Both the position numbers and the translations under genes were made by a program. A DNA stretch of 64,000 bases from assembly GCA_003134655.1 (NCBI GenBank), contig PLBY01000161.1:124001-188000 (forward strand), in the 5' to 3' direction. Under the pieces are notes generated by a model. It saw only the letters and a program-made list of their open reading frames with translations. It was not told the origin of the DNA and did not search any database. Numbering within the stretch: the first letter of the stretch is position 1; each line of letters begins with the position of its first letter. Shown in pieces: positions 16,708 through 25,785 of the stretch. The DNA comes from Acidobacteriaceae bacterium (GTDB lineage: Bacteria; Acidobacteriota; Terriglobia; Terriglobales; Acidobacteriaceae).

Positions 16708-17862
16708 ATGAAAACGAAGAGTTTCCTGGCATTGGCGTTACTGGTGACAGTAGCTGGCGTGTGTATCGTGGGCCCACGCGACCTACGTGCGGGTGAGGTG
16801 ACTCCGCCGCCGGGCTACAAGGTGCTGGAGCCGATCCGGCACGGCAATCTGACGGTGTTTCCCGTGGTCGCTGCGAAGAGCTATCCGACCGGAGAGTTCT
16901 TGACTCTGGATGAAGGGCTGCGGTCGGGGGAAGTGATTGTGACCGAGGCTGGCAATGTGCAGGGGCTGATTCGGCGGCATCCCACGCCGGCGATTCGGAG
17001 CGAGGGCGCGCAGGTGAATCGGCTGGTGCTGGTGAACAATTCCAAACGGCCGTTGTTATTGTTGGCCGGGGAGATCGTTACTGGTGGCAAGCAGGATCGT
17101 GTGATCGGCAAGGATCGCATTGTTCCGGCGGAGAGCGATCCGGTGGATTTGAGCGTGTTCTGCGTGGAGCCGGGGCGGTGGGTTGCCACGAGCAGCAATT
17201 TCGGGGCTTCGGAGGCGATGTATGGCGGGGCTGCCGGCGGACCCATAAAGCGTGGGCAGCCTCCCATGGCGATGATGGCGCAGCCGTCGGTGCGCGCCAA
17301 GGCCATGGCCGACAAGGATCAGAATCAGGTGTGGGCGGAAGTACGCAAGCAGCAGGCGGCGATGGCGACGGTCGAGGTCGCGGCGGCGGCTCCTGGGGTG
17401 GCAACGGAGATTTCGAATACATCTTCGTACGCTAAGGTGAATGAAAATGAGGCAGTCAAGAAACAGGTGGACTCGGTCGCGAAGCCGATCGAGCAGAACT
17501 ATCAGAGCCTGATCCGGCAGCTGCGCGATCGCAATGCCGTGGGAGTTGTGGTGGCGGTGAACGGGCGCATCATCTGGGCTGATATGTTTGCCAGCACGGA
17601 TCTGCTGGAAAAATATTGGCCCAAACTGGTGCGCTCGTATGCTTCGGAGGCGGTGGTCACGCGTGCGAAAGAAGTTGAGGTCGGCGTGAGCCAGGCGCAG
17701 GCCTTCTTAGGAGACATGGAAGGGCGCCGGGAGATGATCGAAAGCGAGCCGGGAATCTACCGTCACACGGAGATCACTGGCGACGGATTTAAGGCGTTCT
17801 CGCTGACGTCGTTGCTGCCCAAGACGGGCTTCGAAGTACACGTGGCGAAGATGGCCGATTGA
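16708..17862 (+). CDS. Exported ARPP-1-domain (DUF6569-type) protein
   Basis: 384-aa protein with a signal peptide (SFLALALLVTVAGVCIVG). The ARPP-1-like domain is recognised from GNLTVFPVVAAKSYPTGEFLTL, NRLVLVNNSKRPLLLLAGEI, VTGGKQDRVIGKDRIVP, DLSVFCVEPGRW and the second half GVVVAVNGRIIWADMFAS. A Gly/Met/Gln-rich linker separates the two halves. The family is known only by association; no enzymatic activity is established that I can name. The start ATG at 16708 is preceded by GGGAGGGGCGACT. It is transcribed divergently from the 15499 membrane protein. Confidence 0.72.
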   Translation: MKTKSFLALALLVTVAGVCIVGPRDLRAGEVTPPPGYKVLEPIRHGNLTVFPVVAAKSYPTGEFLTLDEGLRSGEVIVTEAGNVQGLIRRHPTPAIRSEGAQVNRLVLVNNSKRPLLLLAGEIVTGGKQDRVIGKDRIVPAESDPVDLSVFCVEPGRWVATSSNFGASEAMYGGAAGGPIKRGQPPMAMMAQPSVRAKAMADKDQNQVWAEVRKQQAAMATVEVAAAAPGVATEISNTSSYAKVNENEAVKKQVDSVAKPIEQNYQSLIRQLRDRNAVGVVVAVNGRIIWADMFASTDLLEKYWPKLVRSYASEAVVTRAKEVEVGVSQAQAFLGDMEGRREMIESEPGIYRHTEITGDGFKAFSLTSLLPKTGFEVHVAKMAD

Positions 17863-17883
17863 GGTGAAAGTCGTTCATCAGAT

Positions 17884-18831
17884 CTAGCCGCTCGCCTTCT
17901 GACTCTTTGCTAGTTCTGCGATCGCGGGGAACGACTTGGGGGGAATCAAGGTGTGATCTGGAGGCATGGAACCGGCGCTGACAGCTTTCGCCAGGAGTTC
18001 GAGTGCGGTTCCCGCAGCTGGGGCGGTGATGATCGTGGCTTTCAAGAGTCCACGACGGACCCAGTCCTGACCGGTCTTGGTGACGCCGTCGCAGCCCGTG
18101 AAGGGAATGCTCAACCATCGCTCGCGATCCTTTTCCGTGAGGTCGACTACGGCTTTTCGGGCACCCATGGCCATGGCATCGTTCTGGCAGATGACGCCTC
18201 GAATTTGAAGGTCGCGCGAGGACCCGAGGGAGAGCCATGACTTTGCCGCGTTATGAGCGCTGCGCTCGGTCCAGTCACCCTTCAGGGTTTTCAGTACGAC
18301 GGCGGCTGGCTTGGTGGAGTGCATCCCTTTCGTCCGCTGCTGGGTCGCCGTGCTGTTGAAGGGGCCTTCGATGTAAAGAACGTTTCCCTCAGGAACGAGG
18401 ACGCTAAGTTGCTTCCCCTGGATTCGTCCGACTTCGGATTGGTCGGTGCTGACCGAGAAGACCGGGACCTCGCCTCCGCGACGAAGCTCGGCGATGTAGT
18501 CGGGATCGCTGTTAATGATTCCCCACCCGATACCGGCCGCAACCGCCGCTTTCGCGACTTGAGGCATTCCGGTCCCGACGGGTTCGACCAGGATGGCGGT
18601 GGGATGCTGTGCAGGATCCTGAATGATCTTGATGAGCTGCTGAGTCTGGTTTACGGCGTCGTTGTCGGCGTAGATGATTTGAATAGTAGCGCCGAGTCGC
18701 GCGGCCATTTCGGTCACGGCGACCGCTTGTTCTGCCTGGTAATCGTTCTCTCTTGTGGTAAGAGCAACAACTACGTTCAGTTTTTCCATGGGCCTCGTCG
18801 CGGAGTTCCCTTCGGTGCTGGATTGTTTCAC
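17884..18831 (-). CDS. Periplasmic-binding-protein fold (sugar-type) lacking a signal peptide
   Basis: 315-aa protein of the Peripla_BP_4/ribose-binding type. Typical features are VVALTTRENDYQAEQAVAVTEMAARLGATIQIIYADND near the N-terminus, PTAILVEPVGTGMPQVAKAAVAAGIGW in lobe one, VPVFSVSTDQSEVGRIQGKQL, and IRGVICQNDAMAMGARKAV with the hinge. The N-terminus (MKQSSTEGNSATRPMEKL) has no hydrophobic export signal. No helix-turn-helix precedes it and no ABC transporter genes are adjacent. It is thus an orphan, probably cytoplasmic sensor, or part of a larger signalling set outside the window. Ligand unknown. Confidence 0.75.
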   Translation of the reverse strand: MKQSSTEGNSATRPMEKLNVVVALTTRENDYQAEQAVAVTEMAARLGATIQIIYADNDAVNQTQQLIKIIQDPAQHPTAILVEPVGTGMPQVAKAAVAAGIGWGIINSDPDYIAELRRGGEVPVFSVSTDQSEVGRIQGKQLSVLVPEGNVLYIEGPFNSTATQQRTKGMHSTKPAAVVLKTLKGDWTERSAHNAAKSWLSLGSSRDLQIRGVICQNDAMAMGARKAVVDLTEKDRERWLSIPFTGCDGVTKTGQDWVRRGLLKATIITAPAAGTALELLAKAVSAGSMPPDHTLIPPKSFPAIAELAKSQKASG

Positions 18832-18884
18832 AGACTGTCAGTGCTGACAAAGACTTCTACGGCAGGAACCAAACTGATCGATGT

Positions 18885-19919
18885 TTAGTCGACTCTCGAA
18901 GACTCGTACCAGCTCCGCCAGGCGTTGGAGTCGTTGGGTAAGCGCTGGCCGGTGATGTCGTGCAGCGCCTGGAAGGCCCAGGTGTGCGTCTGGGCATCGA
19001 GCGCCGGATCGTCGGTGTAGTTCAACAGTTGCGGAACTGCGGACAGGCGCTGCTCGTGGGTGAACATGCCGGACTCCGCCAGACTGCACGCGGCCCTCTC
19101 ACGCACAGTGGCCGAGGGATCGTCGTGCATGGTCTTCAGCAATGGCTCGATGGTTTGAGCCGAGCCCGCAAGCGCCAGACCTTCGACGGCCCAGCGTCGC
19201 GAGTCTTCATCGGAATCTTTGAGATGAGCGGTCAGGACCTGCACTGCGCGGTCGGATTCGACGCCGCGGTTTCCCATCAAGCCGAGCGCCCATAGTCCCC
19301 AAATTTTCTGGGCGTGATTGGGAGACTCGGCGCTCTTCAATACGTAGCCGAGGCTGGCGGAGTTCTTACCCAAACCATAAGCCGCGAGTTCAACTTCGAT
19401 GCCGGACTCGCGCACGCGCATGTCGTTCGAGTTGAGCGCGGCGGTGGTCAGGGTCGCGATCTGCGAACTCCACTTTACTTTTCCCTGCCAGCGATCGACG
19501 CGGGAGGAAATCTGATCGACAGCGCCGTCGCTGCGGCCAACTGCGAGCTCCAGCAGGGCCTCGGCTTGCTTTTGTGGTTTCATGCGATCGAGTTGGCGCG
19601 AATCCTTGGCGGAACCGAGCGGGGCTGCGGGCACGGAAAAAATACTGGTGAAGCGCGACCATGCAGCATGAGCACTGCCAGCGTTTGCAGTCAGAACTGC
19701 GAGGAGCACTCCGAGAGCAACTGCGAAGAGTGGGCCGAATCGTCTCGGGTTCCTCGGCCACCCAGGTGAGCCCGGTCTCGAGATGGGTCCATCGTCATTC
19801 AGATCGGAGCCGGGGCCCAGCGTGCCGAAGTCTGGCGTGGGCTGCAGGCGCGGATCCGCCACGGACGCGGGTTCCGATTGTGGTGCTTGGTTCGAAAACG
19901 GTGGCCGGAACACGTCCAT
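18885..19919 (-). CDS. HEAT-repeat protein with N-terminal membrane anchor
   Basis: 344 aa: a proline-rich cytoplasmic N-terminus, one membrane helix (FGPLFAVALGVLLAVLTANAG), then tandem HEAT/armadillo-like helical pairs. Examples are IWGLWALGLMGNRGVESDRAVQVL, DEDSRRWAVEGLALAGSAQTIEPLL and TVRERAACSLAESGMFT. The end reads TWAFQALHDITGQRLPNDSNAW, a motif common in PBS-lyase/HEAT proteins. A scaffolding role is likely but the partner is unknown. Divergent from the beta-propeller gene. Confidence 0.72.
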   Translation of the reverse strand: MDVFRPPFSNQAPQSEPASVADPRLQPTPDFGTLGPGSDLNDDGPISRPGSPGWPRNPRRFGPLFAVALGVLLAVLTANAGSAHAAWSRFTSIFSVPAAPLGSAKDSRQLDRMKPQKQAEALLELAVGRSDGAVDQISSRVDRWQGKVKWSSQIATLTTAALNSNDMRVRESGIEVELAAYGLGKNSASLGYVLKSAESPNHAQKIWGLWALGLMGNRGVESDRAVQVLTAHLKDSDEDSRRWAVEGLALAGSAQTIEPLLKTMHDDPSATVRERAACSLAESGMFTHEQRLSAVPQLLNYTDDPALDAQTHTWAFQALHDITGQRLPNDSNAWRSWYESSRVD

Positions 19920-20067
19920 ATATAGAAGAGTCTAGGATCACCTTCGAAATGAGGTAAAGTTACTTCGGTTCGAATCCTACTGGGTTCGATGCTAAAAACG
20001 CGCTGCACGACTTGGGAAGGGGCCCCGGAAGGGCATCGCGATTCTAAAGAGTTACCAGGAGGAAGTG

Positions 20068-21096
20068 ATGCGAATGAAGTCGAAGTGGTTGGTGTCCATT
20101 ATCAGTGTGTCCCTGGCGGCAGTGGCTTTGGCCGCGGCTGGTTCGGGATACCACGTAGTCACAACATACAAAGTTGGCGGTGAAGGAGGGTGGGATTATC
20201 TGACCGTCGACCCCGATGCGCGGCGCGTGTACATTTCCCGCGGCACGCACGTCATGGTGCTCGATGCCGATTCGGGCAAGGTTGCGGGTGACATCGCCGA
20301 TACGCAGGGCGTTCATGGCATCGCACTGGCGCCAGAGTTGGGTAAGGGGTTCACGAGCAACGGCCGCGAAGGCACAGTCAGCATTTTCGACCTCAAGACG
20401 CTGGCGACCAGCAGCAAAGTGAAGGTGGGGGACAATCCTGACGCCATTCTTTACGATCCGGCAACGAAGCGTGTGTTCACCTTTAACGGGCGCAGTCAGG
20501 ATTCAACGGCGATCGATGCCACGAACGGAAAAGTGCTGGGCACGATCAAACTGGACGGCAAGCCGGAGTTCGCGGCCAGCGATGCGAAGGGCGAGATCTT
20601 CGTCAACATCGAAGACAAGAGCGAACTGGTGGCGATCGATCCGAACAAGCTGGAGGTCAAGGCGAAGTGGCCACTGGCGCCTTGCACCGAGCCGAGCGGA
20701 CTTGCGATCGACCGTAAGAACCGCCGTTTGTATGTCGGTTGCGATAACAAAATGATGGCCGTTGTCGATGCGGATAGCGGCAAGGTCTTGGCCACGCCGG
20801 CCATTGGCGATGGCGTGGACGCAACCGCCTTCGATGCAGAAACCGGATTGGCGTTCGCCTCCTGCGGTGGTGACGGCGTGCTCACCGTCGTGAAAGAAGA
20901 ATCGCCGGGCAAGTTCACTCCAGAGAATGTCCCCACACAGAAGCGAGCGCGGACGTTGGCGCTCGATGCCAAGACGCACAACGTATTTGTGGTGACGGCG
21001 CAGTTCGGACCTGCGCCCGCGGCGACTGCGGACAATCCTCATCCGCGGCCTCCGATGCTTCCTGACAGCTTCGTGGTCCTCGTTGTCGGAAAATGA
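20068..21096 (+). CDS. Exported YncE-like beta-propeller protein
   Basis: 342-aa secreted protein with signal peptide (WLVSIISVSLAAVALAAAG). It is built from repeated blades of the YncE/YVTN type: WDYLTVDPDARRVYISRGTH, VHGIALAPELGKGFTSN, AILYDPATKRVFTFNGRS, GLAIDRKNRRLYVGCDNK and ATAFDAETGLAFASCGGDG. Several such proteins bind ligands or nucleic acid, but no activity can be assigned. ATG 20068 follows AGGAGG (20057-20062) with a 5-base spacer and is preferred to the GTG three bases upstream. Confidence 0.82.
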   Translation: MRMKSKWLVSIISVSLAAVALAAAGSGYHVVTTYKVGGEGGWDYLTVDPDARRVYISRGTHVMVLDADSGKVAGDIADTQGVHGIALAPELGKGFTSNGREGTVSIFDLKTLATSSKVKVGDNPDAILYDPATKRVFTFNGRSQDSTAIDATNGKVLGTIKLDGKPEFAASDAKGEIFVNIEDKSELVAIDPNKLEVKAKWPLAPCTEPSGLAIDRKNRRLYVGCDNKMMAVVDADSGKVLATPAIGDGVDATAFDAETGLAFASCGGDGVLTVVKEESPGKFTPENVPTQKRARTLALDAKTHNVFVVTAQFGPAPAATADNPHPRPPMLPDSFVVLVVGK

Positions 21097-21120
21097 AATT
21101 GTTTCGTCATTGGGGGAGAG

Positions 21121-21167
21121 CCCGCTCTGCCTGGCGTCAGTTTTGATGCTGACGCAGGGGAGCGGGG
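21121..21167. terminator. Strong hairpin between convergent genes
   Basis: Stem formed by CCCGCTCTGCCTGGCGTCAG and CTGACGCAGGGGAGCGGG around TTTTGATG, with one or two bulges. It lies 24 bases after the beta-propeller stop and before the converging DNA ligase stop. No clear U-tract, so bidirectional termination or RNA protection is inferred from position. Confidence 0.55.
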
Positions 21168-21236
21168 ATTACTACGTAGTGCGGGACACGGGCTACTACT
21201 CGGCCCGCAGTCGCTACGTCAGTGAGGGAGTCCGCG

Positions 21237-22952
21237 TCAGAGAGTAGAGACTGGGATTTCACGCACTCGTTCAATCGTATCCGCTTCTTCAGGTGACTTG
21301 TCCGGCCGCAGGCGCACGATTCGCGGAAAACGCAGCGCGTATCCGCTCTCGTGCCGGTCGGATTTCATCAAGTTGTTGAACGCCACTTCGAGCACGATCT
21401 TCGGCTCAACGACCAGGCGGAATCCCTGATCTTCCAGGGTGTGATCGAGGAACCATTGAGTCATCTCAGCGATCTCGGCGTCGGTCAAGCCGGAATAGGC
21501 CTTGCCGATGTTCACTAGCCGGTCTTTACTTGTATCCCAAACGGCGAAGGTGTAATCGCTCAGGACACCCACGCGCTTGCCGTGTCCGTACTCGACCGCA
21601 GTCACGACGACGTCGAGCGTGGCCAGTTCGCGCTTCATCTTGAGCCACGACTTTCCGCGCCTGCCCGGCGTATAGGGGGAGTTGAGATCTTTGATCATCA
21701 GGCCTTCATTGCCGCGGTCCTGAGCTGCAGCAAACAGTTCCTCCAGTTCTGCGGGGGATGACGCGCGAAACACCGGGGCACGAATGATGTGAGCCGTTAC
21801 AGATTTTTCTTCATCTCCGAAAGACAGCTTGCCTTGGGATCCTGGCTTGGCTGATTTCCTGGGTGATGCCTCGTTTCCCTGAGGAGACCGACTATTCTCC
21901 ATCAGCAACTCGTCCAGGATTTTCGCGCGCTCCCGCAGCGGACGGTCCATCACGAGTTCGCCTCCGGCGTACAACACGTCGAAGGCAAGGAACGCGACTG
22001 GAATCTCTCGGAGCATCTTGTCGCTGACTTTTTTTCTACCGAGGCGCTGCTGCAAGACGCTGAAGGGCCGCGCGCGTTTGGCCTGATAGTCCCACGCCAC
22101 GATTTCTCCGTCGAGAATGGCGGACCGTCGCAGCTCAGCAAGAGTATCTGGCAACTCGGGGAACGACTCGGTGATTTCGTCGCGTGTGCGCGAAAAGAAC
22201 TTCACCTCGCCGTTTTCGATATGAGCCTGGGCGCGGATGCCGTCGTATTTGTCTTCGACCGCAGCTTCCGCGAAGTAGCTGAGGCCCTCTTCGGGCGATT
22301 CGATCGGACTCGCCAGCATGAATCCCAACGGATGGAAGAGCCGCATCTCCGCCGCGGCGAGCCTTCCCTCGGAGGCCAGGCGCACGGTTTCGCCAATGTC
22401 TCCCAGCAGCATGTTGGCGCGCTGTGCTTCGATTAGCGTCCCGCCGTAGGCCCGGGCAATCGCTTCCTCGACGAGGCTTTCCTTCAGGCCAATGCGGAGA
22501 TCGCCGGTCATGATCTTGATGATGTACTTGGCTTCGAGCGGTGTGGCGCGCGAAATTAGATCGCGCACAATGGCGGACTTTGGCGCTGGTCCGCGCGTGG
22601 CTGCAATTTGTCGAAATGTCGCCTCGACTTCCAACACGCCTAAACCCTGGCCGGCGCGTTCGGGAAGTACCTCGGCGGCGACCGCTCCCGGGTCGCCATG
22701 GCGGCGGTAGGCGGCGGTGAGTGCGGCTTCATCTTTCCCGGACAGTTCCGCCACAATCTGCCAAAGCGAGCGGCCGCCGACTTGTAGCGTGGTCTCTTCC
22801 CAAGCCGGAAACGCCCGCCCCGAAAGGAAGAGTGCCGACACAGCCGCCTCATTCGTGGTCCGCGATCTCAGATAGTCCGCGACGATCCCCGTTTTGAGCA
22901 GCTTCTTCCTGGTGGCGGCGATGGCTTCGCAAGCTGTTGCCAACTGTTGCAT
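21237..22952 (-). CDS. ATP-dependent DNA ligase
   Basis: Seals nicks using ATP, 571 aa, organised like archaeal/eukaryotic DNA ligase I-type enzymes. An N-terminal DNA-binding region (residues 1-200) contains MTGDLRIGLKESLVEEAIARAYG. Then comes the nucleotidyltransferase core with AMP-accepting Lys235 in EDKYDGIRAQAH, SRTRDEITESFPEL (motif Ia), ILDGEIVAW (III), VAFLAFDVLYAGG, EGLMIKDLNSPYTPGRRGKSWLKMK (IV/V) and an OB fold. A Ser/Lys-rich insertion around residues 355-375 is unusual. Bacteria rely on NAD-dependent LigA for replication, so this is probably a repair or accessory ligase. No Ku gene is adjacent. Confidence 0.92.
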   Translation of the reverse strand: MQQLATACEAIAATRKKLLKTGIVADYLRSRTTNEAAVSALFLSGRAFPAWEETTLQVGGRSLWQIVAELSGKDEAALTAAYRRHGDPGAVAAEVLPERAGQGLGVLEVEATFRQIAATRGPAPKSAIVRDLISRATPLEAKYIIKIMTGDLRIGLKESLVEEAIARAYGGTLIEAQRANMLLGDIGETVRLASEGRLAAAEMRLFHPLGFMLASPIESPEEGLSYFAEAAVEDKYDGIRAQAHIENGEVKFFSRTRDEITESFPELPDTLAELRRSAILDGEIVAWDYQAKRARPFSVLQQRLGRKKVSDKMLREIPVAFLAFDVLYAGGELVMDRPLRERAKILDELLMENSRSPQGNEASPRKSAKPGSQGKLSFGDEEKSVTAHIIRAPVFRASSPAELEELFAAAQDRGNEGLMIKDLNSPYTPGRRGKSWLKMKRELATLDVVVTAVEYGHGKRVGVLSDYTFAVWDTSKDRLVNIGKAYSGLTDAEIAEMTQWFLDHTLEDQGFRLVVEPKIVLEVAFNNLMKSDRHESGYALRFPRIVRLRPDKSPEEADTIERVREIPVSTL

Positions 22953-23134
22953 GTAGCTTCGATCCTAACGCAGACGACCTAACTAGCCCTCACAAAGGGC
23001 TTGCTCAGGTCTTTGCTCGTCCTAACCCTCGCAATTAGTTGGACTTAGCATCCGCGTAACCCTGTCCTGCAGGCTCCAAGCCTGTGATAACCTAGAAGGT
23101 GCGTCGTGAGTTGGTTAGGAGCATCTAAATCCTT

Positions 23135-24193
23135 GTGCGCAAACTGATTAATTACCTGCGATTCCTTGCCGCCGTGCAACTGCTTCCCGCCCTTGAAAGT
23201 GGGGAAGAAACGCTGGTCGGCGGACAAGCCGTGCTCGAGGGCGTGATGATGCGCTCCCCGCACGCCTGGGCAATCGCTTGCCGCAAACCATCGGGCGAAG
23301 TCGTGACCATGAGTGAACCGCTCGACCGGCCCTCAGAGAAGCATAAGTGGATGGCTTGGCCCATTGTGCGCGGCGTGATGACGCTGGGCTATGCCATGAA
23401 TCTCGGCTACCGCGCGCTGCGGTTCTCGGCCAACGTCGCCATTGAAGACATGATGCAGGACGGTGAAGGGAAAGGTTCTGTGGAGACAGCCGCGGCTGCC
23501 CCGCCAACGCGGACCGGGGAGGAATCTTCCCAGTCACGCGAGAAGGCTGCCACGGTGAGCAACTGGCTGGCGGCTGGAAATCTTGTGATCTCTTTGGCTT
23601 TCTTCATTTTCATGTACAAGTACGTCCCCCTGCTGGCGGCGACGGAACTCAAGAAGATTGACCCTGCGCTGGGTGGACGAATTGTTTTCAATCTGATCGA
23701 CGGCGGGATCCGCCTGCTGCTGTTCTTGCTGTTCATCTGGGGCGTATCGCTCTGGAAGGATATTCGGCGCGTGTATGAGTATCACGGCGCCGAGCACAAG
23801 ACGGTCTTTGCGTTTGAAAACGGCGACCCGCTCAACACCGCCAGCGTGCAGAAGTACTCGACGTACCATCCGCGTTGCGGCACGAGCTTCCTGATGACAG
23901 TGATGCTGATTTCGATCGGCTTCTACATGCTGATCCCGTATACCACGTTCTGGGCCCGTTTTGCCTCGCGCATCGTTTTGCTGCCGGTCATCGCTGGAGT
24001 TTCCTACGAGATCATTCGCTTCGCGGCCAAGCATCGCGGATCGTTGTTTGCACTGATGACGGCGCCTGGGCTGTGGCTGCAGCGCATCACTACCAAGCCT
24101 CCGTCTGACGAGATGGCGCAATGCGCCATTACCGCCCTGGATCAAGCCATGTCGCTCGAAAAGGAGCGCGGGGGCGAGTTGGTGATTGCCTAG
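23135..24193 (+). CDS. DUF1385 membrane protein (YqhQ-like)
   Basis: 352-aa membrane protein of the DUF1385 family; function unknown. Signatures: GEETLVGGQAVLEGVMMRSP near the N-terminus, WPIVRGVMTLGYAMNLGYRALRFSA, two or three central helices (NLVISLAFFIFMYKYVPLLAA, LLLFLLFIWGVSLW), YEYHGAEHKTVFAFENG, and HPRCGTSFL. The start is a GTG; GGAGC lies about 12 bases before it. In several bacteria DUF1385 genes sit directly upstream of prfA-prmC. The same order appears here (with one small gene between), so co-expression with translation termination genes is likely. Confidence 0.85.
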   Translation: MRKLINYLRFLAAVQLLPALESGEETLVGGQAVLEGVMMRSPHAWAIACRKPSGEVVTMSEPLDRPSEKHKWMAWPIVRGVMTLGYAMNLGYRALRFSANVAIEDMMQDGEGKGSVETAAAAPPTRTGEESSQSREKAATVSNWLAAGNLVISLAFFIFMYKYVPLLAATELKKIDPALGGRIVFNLIDGGIRLLLFLLFIWGVSLWKDIRRVYEYHGAEHKTVFAFENGDPLNTASVQKYSTYHPRCGTSFLMTVMLISIGFYMLIPYTTFWARFASRIVLLPVIAGVSYEIIRFAAKHRGSLFALMTAPGLWLQRITTKPPSDEMAQCAITALDQAMSLEKERGGELVIA

Positions 24194-24194
24194 G

Positions 24195-24243
24195 GGTTCC
24201 CACCCTGGGAAACCGTCGTTGGTCGCTTGTCGTTAGTCGTTGG
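24195..24243. repeat. GTCGTTGGTC-type repeat, left flank of four-helix-bundle gene
   Basis: A hairpin GGTTCCCA-CCC-TGGGAAACC is followed by GTCGTTGGTCGCTTGTCGTT and AGTCGTTGG. The same motif occurs in inverted orientation at 24667-24700, so the two bracket the small gene between them. Confidence 0.75.
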
Positions 24244-24287
24244 CCTCCACTCTCCAACATTCTAAAGTGGCAATTGGAGGCGTCAAC

Positions 24288-24653
24288 ATGTCAGCGTCGT
24301 TCAAGGACTTGCGTGTGTGGCAGGAAGCGATGAGATTCACAGTCGAAATTTACCGCGCGACGGCCCAGTTTCCGAGGCATGAACTGTATGGTTTGACCAA
24401 CCAGTTGCGGAGAGCAGCGGTATCGATCCCGAGCAATATCGCTGAGGGAAAGGGGCATCGTTCCGACCGCGAATTCGGAAATTTTCTCCACCATTCGCGA
24501 GGCTCCCTGTTGGAGGTGCAGACACAACTGATGATCGCGAAGGAATTACAATACATCAGCGGTGAAGAGGCCCAGCGCATCCTGGCGTCGGCAGACGCCA
24601 TAGGTAAGAGTCTCAACAGCCTGATCAACTCGCTGCGTGAGAACGCCGCCTGA
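24288..24653 (+). CDS. Four-helix-bundle protein (S23 / 23S intervening-sequence type)
   Basis: 121-aa protein of the S23/IVP family, which forms a small four-helix bundle oligomer and is found in 23S rRNA intervening sequences, as scattered paralogues, and as Avd in retroelement systems. Recognised from [46 protein letters not shown] and [25 protein letters not shown]. Start ATG 24288 follows GGAGGCGTCAAC. It is inserted between the DUF1385 gene and prfA and flanked by inverted simple repeats, suggesting that it moved in as a unit. No reverse transcriptase is nearby. Function unknown; a nucleic-acid-related role is plausible. Confidence 0.9.
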   Translation: MSASFKDLRVWQEAMRFTVEIYRATAQFPRHELYGLTNQLRRAAVSIPSNIAEGKGHRSDREFGNFLHHSRGSLLEVQTQLMIAKELQYISGEEAQRILASADAIGKSLNSLINSLRENAA

Positions 24654-24666
24654 GGCAAAGCGCCAG

Positions 24667-24700
24667 CGACTAACGACCAACGACCAACGACCAACGACGG
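24667..24700. repeat. AACGACCAACGAC repeat, right flank of four-helix-bundle gene
   Basis: Four tandem units of (C)CAACGA (CTAACGACCAACGACCAACG and on), the reverse complement of the 24214-24243 repeat. It ends six bases before the prfA start codon and so occupies the prfA leader. Confidence 0.75.
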
Positions 24701-24705
24701 TTCCC

Positions 24706-25785
24706 ATGTTTGAACGACTGGATCAAATCGAAAGCCGTTACGAAGAGCTGACCAATGCTCTGGCCTCGCCGGATATCGTGAACGATTCGGCGAGATACCA
24801 GAAGACCGCCAAGGCGCATGCCGAAATTGCGCCGACCGTCGAAAAATATCGCGAGTACAAGGATCTGACCAAGGGCATCGCAGAGAGCAAGGCCATGCTG
24901 GCCGACGAAAAAGATCCTGAGATGCGCGCCTATGCTCAGGATGAACTCAACCAGTTGGAAGGCCGAGTGAAGACGGTGGAGGAGGATCTGAAAGTCCTGC
25001 TCCTGCCCAAGGATCCGAACGACGAGAAGAACATCATCCTGGAAATCCGCGCCGGGACTGGCGGAGACGAGGCTACGCTTTTCGCTGCAGAAATTTTCCG
25101 GATGTATACGCGGTACGCCGAGACTCAGCGCTGGAAGGTCGAGGTGCTTTCGTCTTCGGAATCGTCGGCCGGGGGACTCAAGGAAGTTATCGCCATTATC
25201 GAGGGTCACCGCGTCTTCTCGCAATTGAAGTATGAGAGCGGCGTGCACCGCGTGCAGCGTGTGCCTGCCACCGAGCAGCAGGGGCGCGTGCATACATCGG
25301 CCGTTACGGTTGCGGTGCTGCCTGAAGCCGAGGACGTGGACATCAAGATCGAAGCCAAAGATTTGCGCATTGACACGTTCTGCTCGTCCGGACCCGGCGG
25401 GCAATCCGTGAACACGACTTACTCGGCGGTGCGCATTACGCATATTCCGACGAATACGGTCGTGAGTTGCCAGGACGAAAAATCTCAGATCAAGAATCGC
25501 GAGAAAGGGATGCGCGTGCTGCGCTCGCGGCTCTACGAAATCGAAATGGATAAGCAGCAGCAGGCGTTGGCGAAGGAACGGAGAGCCATGGTTGGGTCCG
25601 GCGATCGCAGCGAAAAGATTCGCACCTATAACTTCCCGCAGAACCGGCTTACCGATCACCGCATCGGGTTCACCATCCATCAACTGGAAGCTGTGATGGA
25701 CGGCAAACTGCAGCCGCTGATCGAGGCGCTTACCACGCACTACCAGGCGGAAAAACTGAAGCAGGAAGCGGCCACTGCGGTTTAG
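24706..25785 (+). CDS. prfA: Peptide chain release factor 1
   Basis: Terminates translation at UAA/UAG, 359 aa, cytoplasmic. The stop-codon recognition tripeptide is PAT (187-189, in [10 protein letters not shown]), which identifies RF1 rather than RF2. The catalytic GGQ at 231-233 (SGPGGQSVN) is the glutamine methylated by PrmC, whose gene follows at 26376. Length and C-terminus ([18 protein letters not shown]) are standard. ATG 24706 is chosen by alignment of the canonical N-terminus; the frame is open further upstream into the repeat. No clear Shine-Dalgarno is seen because the repeat fills the leader. Confidence 0.97.
   Translation: MFERLDQIESRYEELTNALASPDIVNDSARYQKTAKAHAEIAPTVEKYREYKDLTKGIAESKAMLADEKDPEMRAYAQDELNQLEGRVKTVEEDLKVLLLPKDPNDEKNIILEIRAGTGGDEATLFAAEIFRMYTRYAETQRWKVEVLSSSESSAGGLKEVIAIIEGHRVFSQLKYESGVHRVQRVPATEQQGRVHTSAVTVAVLPEAEDVDIKIEAKDLRIDTFCSSGPGGQSVNTTYSAVRITHIPTNTVVSCQDEKSQIKNREKGMRVLRSRLYEIEMDKQQQALAKERRAMVGSGDRSEKIRTYNFPQNRLTDHRIGFTIHQLEAVMDGKLQPLIEALTTHYQAEKLKQEAATAV

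Noticed and set aside
19962-19990. GGTTCGAATCC resembling a tRNA T-loop
   Set aside because: Only two stem pairs form around it, with no acceptor, D or anticodon arm nearby.
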